Shown here: positions 51,437 through 57,564 of the stretch, one piece after another
Position numbering within the stretch: position 1 is the stretch's first letter
Layout: the number at the start of each line of letters is the position of its first letter
NCBI GenBank assembly: GCA_023442945.1
Contig: JAEZWW010000113.1
Coordinates: 1-64,000 of the forward strand
Direction of reading: 5' to 3'
Source of the DNA: Pseudomonadota bacterium
Lineage (GTDB): Bacteria > Pseudomonadota > Gammaproteobacteria > Burkholderiales > Burkholderiaceae_C
DNA length: 64,000 nucleotides
The notes under the pieces: generated by a model
Databases searched by the model: none
Seen by the model: only the letters and a program-made list of their open reading frames with translations
What the model was told of the DNA's origin: nothing
Made by a program: the position numbers and the translations under genes

Positions 51437-51612
51437 GTACGCGGGTTTTGCCACCGGATCCCCTCGCCCCCTTCCACGCGCCCCCGCCTGACTTCGGCCG
51501 CTGAAGCTTCGGTTTCAGCAGCCCGGATTGCCCTGCTCCAAGCACCGGCATCCGCCCGTCTCGCGCCACGGCAGTTTCCTTCGTCTCGTCGCGCCGCCTC
51601 CGGCATCTCGGG

Positions 51613-51665
51613 CCCCGCTTGTCGGGGTTGTGCTGACTCGATCCCCGCTTGTCGGGGTCGTGCTG
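51613..51665 (+). repeat. Tandem 30-bp repeat with two hairpins before rne
   Basis: CCCCG-CTTGT-CGGGG occurs at 51613-51627 and again at 51643-51657, exactly 30 bp apart, each followed by GTGCTGA. The second hairpin ends 32 bp before the rne start codon. The RNA would have two identical five-pair stems. Confidence 0.85.
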
Positions 51666-51689
51666 AGACAGACAGAAGGAAAACGCATC

Positions 51690-54665
51690 ATGAAACGGAT
51701 GCTGATCAACGCCACGCAGGCTGAAGAACGCCGCCTGGCCATCGTCGACGGACAAAAACTCCTCGACTACGAGATCGAAATCGAAGGGCGCGAACAGCGC
51801 AAAGGCAACATCTACAAGGCCGTCGTCACGCGGGTCGAGCCCTCGCTCGAAGCCTGCTTTGTCGACTACGGCGAAGACCGCCACGGCTTCCTGCCGTTCA
51901 AGGAAATCTCCCGCCAGTACTTCGCTGAAGGCGTGTCCGTCAGCCAGGCGCGCATCAACGACGTGATCAAGGAAGGCCAGGAGCTGCTGGTCCAGGTCGA
52001 AAAGGAAGAGCGTGGCAACAAGGGCGCGGCCCTGACCACCTTCGTCAGCCTGGCCGGCCGTTATGTCGTGCTGATGCCCAACAACCCGCGCGGCGGTGGC
52101 GTCAGCCGCCGCATCGAGGGTGAGGACCGCGCCGAACTCAAAGAGGCGATGGACCAGCTGGACTACCCGAAGGGCATGTCCATCATCGCGCGCACCGCCG
52201 GCATCGGCCGCACCGCGCCCGAGCTGCAGTGGGACCTGAACTACCTGCTGAAACTGTGGGACGCCGTCGCCGGCGCCGCCAAGGGTGCCAAGGGCGCCTT
52301 CCTGATCTACCAGGAAAGCAACCTGGTGATCCGCGCCATCCGCGACTACTTCAACAGCGACATCGGTGACATCCTGATCGACACGGACGACGTGTACGAA
52401 CAGGCGCACCAGTTCATGAGCCACGTGATGCCCGAACAGGCGCATCGCGTGAAACGCTACCGCGACAACGCGCCGCTGTTCAGCCGCTTCCAGATCGAGC
52501 ACCAGATCGAGTCGGCCTACAGCCGCACCGTGACGCTGCCGTCCGGCGGCGCCATCGTGATCGACCACGCCGAAGCGCTGGTGGCGGTGGACGTCAACTC
52601 GGCGCGCGCTATCAAGGGCGGCGACATCGAAGAGACCGCGACCCGCACCAACCTGGAAGCCGCCGACGAAGTGGCGCGCCAGATGCGCCTGCGCGACTTG
52701 GGCGGCCTGATCGTGATCGACTTCATCGACATGGAAGAGGCCAAGAACCGCCGCGAGGTCGAAAACCGCCTGCGCGACGCGCTGCGCCAAGACCGCGCGC
52801 GCGTGCAGTTCGGCTCCATCAGCAAATTCGGCCTGCTGGAGATGAGCCGCCAGCGCCTGAAGCCGGCCCTGTCCGAAGGCGCCTCCATCCCCTGCCCGCG
52901 CTGCGGCGGCTCCGGCCACGTGCGCGACACCGAATCGTCGGCCCTGCAGATCCTGCGGATCATTCAGGAAGAGTCGATGAAGGACAACACCGCAGCCGTC
53001 AACGTGCAGGTGCCGGTGGAAGTGGGCAGCTTCCTGCTGAACGAAAAGCGCCCCGAGATCGCCAAGATCGAGCTCAAGCAGCGCGTCAACGTCACCCTGG
53101 TGCCCAACAAGACGCTGGAGACGCCGCACTACAAGCTGGACCGCCTGAAGCACGACGACCCGCGCCTGGACGACCTGGATTCCAGCTACAAACTGGCCGA
53201 GGAATTCGAAGACCCGACCACCGTCACGCGCCGCAGCCAGGAGCCAACCAACCGCCAGCAGCCCGTCATCAAAGGCGTGCTGCGCGACGAGCCGGCACCG
53301 CAACCGGTGGCCCGCCCCGAGCCGGTGGCCAAGCCGCCCGTGGCCGTGGCGCCGCCTGCCCCGGTGGTGGCGCCGCCCGCACCGGCCCCGGCCGGCCTGA
53401 TGGGTTGGCTCAAAGGCCTGTTCTCGGCACCGCCCGCCGTCGTGGTGGCACCGGCACCCGTGCCGGCTCCGCAGCCTGCGGCCGTCCCCGCCGCTGGCGA
53501 AAAATCCGACAGCCGCGGCGGTGACCGCCGTGGTGGCCGAGGCGGCCGTGGCCGCAATGGCGAAGGCCGTGGTGGCGAAGGCCGCAACGGTGAAGAGCGT
53601 GGCGCACGCGGCGAAGGCCGCCGTGGCGAAGCCCGCGCCGACGGCAACAGCGAAGGCCGCGGCAGCCGAGACGGTGCTGGCCGCGACGGCAGCCGCCGCA
53701 ACGAGCGCAACGAGCGTCCGCGCCGCGACCCGCAAACCGCGCTGAATGGTGACGAAGCCGCCAAACCGCAAGCCGCCCTGGGCACCGACGCCGCCGATGG
53801 CAACCGCGCCCCGCGCGGTGAGCGCAGCGACCGTGGTGAACGCGGCGACGGCCGCCGTGGCCGTGGCGAAGGCCGCCGTGAGCGCCCGAGCCAGGACGGC
53901 ATGGCGGACGCCAACGCCGACGTCAACGCAACGGATGCCAACAACGCGCCGGTCGACACCACGCACGCCGAGCGCGACAGCAGCGCCAACGGCGAGCGCC
54001 GCGAACGCCGCCCGCGCGGTGAGCGCGGTGAGCGCGGTGAGCGCGGTGAGCGCGGTGGCCGCGAGCGCCGCGAGCGCACGCCCGATGGCGAGCGCACGCA
54101 AGACGCGCTGAACGGCGACCACGCTCCGGCGGACGACATGGCGCCCGCCGCGCCGGTCGCTGCCGGTGCCGCCGCGTCGGCCGAGACCGCCCCGCGCTCG
54201 TACTTCGCCCGCGCTGCCGAAGCGCCGGAAGCCGCTCCGGCCGCATCGGCCCCGGTGGCCGAAGCCGCCCCGGTCGACGCGCCCGTGTCCGCACCAGTCG
54301 CCGCCCCGGCACCGGTGGCTGCACCCGTCGCCGCCGCAGCCCCGGTCGCTCCGGCCCGCACGCCAGCCCCGGCGCCCGCGCCGGTGGCCATTGGCATGCC
54401 CAAGGTGCAGTCGTTCACGCTGCCGGCCGAGCAACTGGCGCAGGTCGCCAGCGGCGCCGGCCTGCTGTGGGTCAATTCGGACGCCGACAAGGTCGCTGCC
54501 GTGCAAGCGGCCATCGCCGCCGAACCGCGCCCGATCCACGTGCCGCGCGAGCGCCCGCCGCTGGTCGAGCTGGACGAAGGCCCGCTGGTGCTGGTCGAAA
54601 CGCGCAAGGACCTGCACGGCGTGACGCTGGCGTTCGAGCGCCCGAGCGAAGGCGCGCCGCACTGA
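51690..54665 (+). CDS. rne: Ribonuclease E
   Basis: About 991 residues; the essential endoribonuclease that organises the RNA degradosome at the inner membrane. It begins MKRMLINATQAEERRLAIVD. The S1 domain spans roughly residues 36-115 (QRKGNIYKAVVTRVEPSLEA). The RNase E/G catalytic region includes VAVDVNSARAIKGG and IVIDFIDMEEAKNRREVE. The zinc-link C402-P-R-C405 follows in IPCPRCGGSGHV. The C-terminal half is low complexity: proline/alanine-rich segments around WLKGLFSAPP, then Gly-Arg-Glu repeats (GERGERGERGERGG). It starts after AGAAGGAAAACGCATC. Confidence 0.95.
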   Translation: MKRMLINATQAEERRLAIVDGQKLLDYEIEIEGREQRKGNIYKAVVTRVEPSLEACFVDYGEDRHGFLPFKEISRQYFAEGVSVSQARINDVIKEGQELLVQVEKEERGNKGAALTTFVSLAGRYVVLMPNNPRGGGVSRRIEGEDRAELKEAMDQLDYPKGMSIIARTAGIGRTAPELQWDLNYLLKLWDAVAGAAKGAKGAFLIYQESNLVIRAIRDYFNSDIGDILIDTDDVYEQAHQFMSHVMPEQAHRVKRYRDNAPLFSRFQIEHQIESAYSRTVTLPSGGAIVIDHAEALVAVDVNSARAIKGGDIEETATRTNLEAADEVARQMRLRDLGGLIVIDFIDMEEAKNRREVENRLRDALRQDRARVQFGSISKFGLLEMSRQRLKPALSEGASIPCPRCGGSGHVRDTESSALQILRIIQEESMKDNTAAVNVQVPVEVGSFLLNEKRPEIAKIELKQRVNVTLVPNKTLETPHYKLDRLKHDDPRLDDLDSSYKLAEEFEDPTTVTRRSQEPTNRQQPVIKGVLRDEPAPQPVARPEPVAKPPVAVAPPAPVVAPPAPAPAGLMGWLKGLFSAPPAVVVAPAPVPAPQPAAVPAAGEKSDSRGGDRRGGRGGRGRNGEGRGGEGRNGEERGARGEGRRGEARADGNSEGRGSRDGAGRDGSRRNERNERPRRDPQTALNGDEAAKPQAALGTDAADGNRAPRGERSDRGERGDGRRGRGEGRRERPSQDGMADANADVNATDANNAPVDTTHAERDSSANGERRERRPRGERGERGERGERGGRERRERTPDGERTQDALNGDHAPADDMAPAAPVAAGAAASAETAPRSYFARAAEAPEAAPAASAPVAEAAPVDAPVSAPVAAPAPVAAPVAAAAPVAPARTPAPAPAPVAIGMPKVQSFTLPAEQLAQVASGAGLLWVNSDADKVAAVQAAIAAEPRPIHVPRERPPLVELDEGPLVLVETRKDLHGVTLAFERPSEGAPH

Positions 54666-54720
54666 CGGCCGCACACACCGCCGGCCCGCGTCCACGGGCC
54701 GGTCCGGCGCGCTCTGCAAC

Positions 54721-54742
54721 GCCGCCTTCGGGCGGCGTTTTT
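54721..54742 (+). terminator. Rho-independent terminator of rne
   Basis: GCCGCC-TTCG-GGCGGC with a following G and five T residues; the loop is a stable UUCG tetraloop. It lies 56 bp after the rne stop codon. Confidence 0.92.
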
Positions 54743-55117
54743 GTTGGAAGGCATGTGGCTTTTACCCCTGCGGACAACAGGGCCAGTGCGTCCACCGCGC
54801 CAGCGCCGCACTCACCAGCCATTTTCAAGCCAAATCAGGCACTGGCCCTACAATCATCTGCGCGAGCAGCTATCACATTTATAGCTATTGATCGGTCCCG
54901 ATCCGTTCGTGGCACCCGCGCAGCGACGAAGACCGGGCCTATTCGGTACCCCGCCCGGTTACGAGGTTGGCGCAAAAGTCACACCTCTACACAACTCCGG
55001 CAAAAACCGTTAGGCTCGCGCTTTGGTTTTTCTTCGGGCTCTCCGTGCACGACGCGGAGCGGCCCCCAGGGCTGGCCTGCAGCATTCCCGGCGCGCCCGC
55101 CCACCTGCCCCCTCGAG
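54743..55117. other. Intergenic region with an R1 copy
   Basis: Beyond the rne terminator I see only an R1 repeat and the leader of the M23 peptidase gene. An open frame overlapping it is a continuation of the peptidase frame without homology. No clear promoter was found. Confidence 0.5.
54828..54892 (+). repeat. R1 dispersed repeat after rne
   Basis: AAATCAGGCACTGGCCCTAC, then AATCATCTGCGCGAGCAGCT and ATCACATTTATAGCTATTGA. This is one of the best-preserved copies, with both possible hairpins (GCGA loop; AGCTAT...ATAGCT). Confidence 0.92.
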
Positions 55118-56029
55118 ATGACACGTTCCACCGTCCTCATCGTCACGCCGCACCAAACGCAGTCGCTGGAAGTCGACGCGCGGCTGCTGCGCTGGCTCAA
55201 GCCCACGCTGATCGGGCTGGCCTGCGTGTCGACGGTGCTGGCCATCGGCCTGACGGCGGGCGGCGTGCATTACCTGTTGGCGCGCGCCGACCACCAGAGC
55301 GAGCAAAGCGCGCGCCGTGCCGAGATCGACAGCCTGCGCACCCAGGTGCAGGACCTGAAGAACTTCACCTCGGCCGAGATCAACGCCAAGCTGGCGGCGC
55401 TGAAGAAGTCCGAACAGATGATCAGCGACCTGCAGGCCTACCTGGGCGCGCGCGGGGTCAACGTCAAGCCGGTGTCGGCCGAAGCGCCCAAGGGCCAACC
55501 CAACCCGGCGGCCGGCGGCCCCGTGGTGCCGATCGCCCGGCCTGTGCCCTTCACCGGCAGCTTTGCGCGCGACGCCAGCGACCTGCTGCAGACGCTGCAA
55601 TCCGTCCCGCTGGGCGTGCCGCACGAAGGCGCCCTCAGCTCCCAGTACGGCGGCCGGCCCAACCCGTTCACCGGGCGCGGCAACGAATCGCACGGCGGCC
55701 TGGACTTCAAGGGCGCGAGCGGCGAGCCTGTGCGTGCCACGGCACGCGGCAAGGTCACGCAAGCCGGCTGGAACGGCGGCTACGGCAACGTGGTCACCGT
55801 CACCCACGCCTATGGCCACAGCACGCTGTACGCCCACCTGTCCAGCATCGACGTGAAATCCGGCGACACCGTCCAGGCCGGCGACACCGTGGGCCGCGTC
55901 GGCTCCACCGGCCGCTCGACCGGCCCGCACCTGCACTACGAAGTGCAATGGCGCGGCCAGCGCCTGGATCCGCAAACCTTCCTGGCGCTGGATTCGTCCG
56001 GCACCCCCTCCGCCCCTCCCGCCCCCTGA
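55118..56029 (+). CDS. M23 family metallopeptidase (LytM domain)
   Basis: About 303 residues. A short cytoplasmic start is followed by one membrane helix (LIGLACVSTVLAIGLTAGG, residues 28-46), a coiled-coil stretch (SARRAEIDSLRTQVQDLKNF) and a periplasmic LytM peptidase domain. Zinc ligands lie in SHGGLDFKG near 190 and HLHYEVQW near 270. Such proteins cut or regulate cutting of peptidoglycan cross-links. It is followed 24 bp later by a bactofilin gene, a frequent pairing that controls cell shape. ATG 55118 is chosen because the membrane helix follows at the normal distance. Confidence 0.92.
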   Translation: MTRSTVLIVTPHQTQSLEVDARLLRWLKPTLIGLACVSTVLAIGLTAGGVHYLLARADHQSEQSARRAEIDSLRTQVQDLKNFTSAEINAKLAALKKSEQMISDLQAYLGARGVNVKPVSAEAPKGQPNPAAGGPVVPIARPVPFTGSFARDASDLLQTLQSVPLGVPHEGALSSQYGGRPNPFTGRGNESHGGLDFKGASGEPVRATARGKVTQAGWNGGYGNVVTVTHAYGHSTLYAHLSSIDVKSGDTVQAGDTVGRVGSTGRSTGPHLHYEVQWRGQRLDPQTFLALDSSGTPSAPPAP

Positions 56030-56053
56030 CCGACCACGAAAGCGACCCTGACC

Positions 56054-56512
56054 ATGTTCGGCTCCGGTAAAGACAAAGCCTCCCCCCTCGCTGCTTCAAC
56101 CGCCAACGGCGCGGCCGGCAAACAGATCGACACCCTGATCGCCCAGCAGTGCACGCTGGAGGGCGACCTGACCACGCAGAACTCGATCAAGGTCGACGGC
56201 CAGATCAAGGGCACGCTGCGCGCCGAAGGCCGCGCCATCATCGGCGAGACCGGCGTGGTCAAGGGCGACGTGCACGCGGCCGATCTGCTGGTGCTGGGCC
56301 GGCTGGAAGGCAACGTGTTCGCCCAACGCCTGCACCTGCAGGCCAGTGCGCACATCCACGGCAACATCAGCACCGACAGCCTGCAGGTCGACCCCGGCGC
56401 GCGCTACCACGGCAGCGTCAACATGCGTGACGACGGCGCCACCGTCGTGCCCTTCAGCGCCCCCGCCAGCACTGGCGCCGACGCGCCCACAGCCCGCAAC
56501 GCCAAGGGCTGA
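56054..56512 (+). CDS. Bactofilin (polymer-forming cytoskeletal protein)
   Basis: The 152-residue protein has a central bactofilin right-handed beta-helix (about 28-120) with repeated short strands: CTLEGDLTTQNSIKVDGQIK, GTLRAEGRAIIGETGVVKGD and HAADLLVLGRLEGNV. Flanking ends are flexible. Bactofilins polymerise without nucleotide at the membrane and help position peptidoglycan enzymes, fitting the adjacent M23 peptidase gene with which it is probably cotranscribed. Confidence 0.93.
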   Translation: MFGSGKDKASPLAASTANGAAGKQIDTLIAQQCTLEGDLTTQNSIKVDGQIKGTLRAEGRAIIGETGVVKGDVHAADLLVLGRLEGNVFAQRLHLQASAHIHGNISTDSLQVDPGARYHGSVNMRDDGATVVPFSAPASTGADAPTARNAKG

Positions 56513-56708
56513 TTGCCCGGCCAGCGCGGGGCCGAGCGGGCCGATAAGCCCTGCCGCCAGCGCGCCCTTTTTCCCGCCACCCCCGGCTGGATGGCTCCGC
56601 GCGCGTGGGCGACGCCGGTTGCGCGGCCGGCGTACGCCCCACGTCACCAATTCAGGGTAAGCTGGTCAGCTGCCGGGCGCCTTGCGCGGGCCGGCAACTC
56701 GGGCGTTG

Positions 56709-56774
56709 ATAGCCAAACCCTAAAAATAGTTTAGGCAAAATGGATTGGACCATTTGATAGTTCTTTCCTAAGAT
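56709..56774 (+). promoter_or_regulatory. ahpC promoter with OxyR-like site
   Basis: A -35 TTGGAC (56745-56750) and -10 TAAGAT (56769-56774) are 18 bp apart. Just upstream, ATAG-N7-CTAA (56709-56723), followed in phase by TTAG at 56731-56734, resembles three of the four OxyR contacts (ATAG/CTAT at 11-bp steps). A second ATAG-N7-CTAA (56757-56771) overlaps the -10. Induction by peroxide through OxyR is likely but inferred. The stretch 56513-56708 has no feature I could name. Confidence 0.55.
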
Positions 56775-56820
56775 ACACCCATTCCAAGATTTCTTTCATC
56801 AACTCAGGAGAAGCAGCAGC

Positions 56821-57393
56821 ATGTCAGCCCTCATCAACAGCAAAGTCCTCCCGTTCAAGACCCAGGCCTTCCACAACGGCAAGTTTGAAGAAGTGACGGA
56901 CAAGAACCTGTCCAACGGCAAGAACTGGTCCGTGGTGATCTTCATGCCTGCCGCCTTCACCTTCAACTGCCCGACCGAGATCGAAGACGCGGCCGACCAT
57001 TACGCCGAATTCCAGAAAGCCAACGCCGAGGTCTACATCGTCACCACCGACACGCACTTCTCGCACAAGGTGTGGCATGAGACCTCCGACGCTGTCGGCA
57101 AGGCCAAATTCTTCCTGGTGGGCGACCCCACGCACCAGCTGACCAACAACTTCGGCGTGCACATCCCCGAAGAAGGCCTGGCTCTGCGCGGCACCTTCGT
57201 GATCGACCCCAGTGGCACGATCAAGACCATGGAAGTGCATTCCAACGAAATCGCCCGCGACGTGACGGAAACCCTGCGCAAGCTGAAGGCTGCCCAGTAC
57301 ACCGCCGCCCACCCCGGTGAAGTCTGCCCCGCCAAGTGGAAAGAAGGCGAGAAGACGATCAAGCCCTCGATCGACCTGGTCGGCAAGATCTAA
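56821..57393 (+). CDS. ahpC: Alkyl hydroperoxide reductase subunit C
   Basis: The 190-residue typical 2-Cys peroxiredoxin reduces organic peroxides and H2O2. The peroxidatic Cys50 lies in FTFNCPTE and the resolving Cys169 in GEVCPAKW. DTHFSHKVWH is the conserved helix of the AhpC subgroup reduced by AhpF. A G-rich ribosome site (CAGGAGAAG) precedes the ATG. A terminator separates it from ahpF, so message levels of the two may differ. Confidence 0.97.
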   Translation: MSALINSKVLPFKTQAFHNGKFEEVTDKNLSNGKNWSVVIFMPAAFTFNCPTEIEDAADHYAEFQKANAEVYIVTTDTHFSHKVWHETSDAVGKAKFFLVGDPTHQLTNNFGVHIPEEGLALRGTFVIDPSGTIKTMEVHSNEIARDVTETLRKLKAAQYTAAHPGEVCPAKWKEGEKTIKPSIDLVGKI

Positions 57394-57439
57394 GGCGCCT
57401 CAGCCTCTCGCGCGCCGGCGCACCAGCGGCGCGCTCTGA

Positions 57440-57483
57440 CCGGACGGCGACAGGGCGCCTTGGCCTTGCCGTCCGGTTTTTTT
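57440..57483 (+). terminator. Rho-independent terminator between ahpC and ahpF
   Basis: CCGGACGGC (57440-57448) pairs with GCCGTCCGG (57468-57476), followed by seven T residues. Confidence 0.92.
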
Positions 57484-57496
57484 GTCCCTTGAATTT

Positions 57497-57556
57497 TTGA
57501 ATCAAATCAGGCTCCAGCGCTAGTACCACCTGCGCAGGCAGCTATGACAATAGGAG
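57497..57556 (+). repeat. R1 dispersed repeat before ahpF
   Basis: AATCAAATCAGGCTCCAGCG, then CTAGTACCACCTGCGCAGGC and AGCTATGACAATAGGAGC. Its 3' end supplies the AGGAG ribosome site of ahpF and an alternative upstream ATG. Confidence 0.9.
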
Positions 57557-57564
57557 CATCCACC

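Larger units (their letters stand above)
51036..51689 (+). other. Long rne leader region
   Basis: The 654-bp gap between divergent rluC and rne has no gene. A promoter candidate, TTGCTT (51074-51079) and TGTAAT (51095-51100), has a short 15-bp spacer. The region also holds an R1 copy and, just before rne, two identical hairpins. Long leaders are known on rne in other bacteria, where RNase E regulates its own mRNA. Confidence 0.5.

Noticed and set aside
51036..54719. Very long open frame on the minus strand, antisense to rne, continuous with rluC
   Set aside because: It has no similarity outside the rluC part and mirrors the GC-rich codon bias of rne; stop codons are simply rare on the opposite strand.
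57497..57510. FNR-like TTGA...TCAG within the R1 copy before ahpF
   Set aside because: The match is weak (three of four bases in the second half) and is part of the repeat's variable end.
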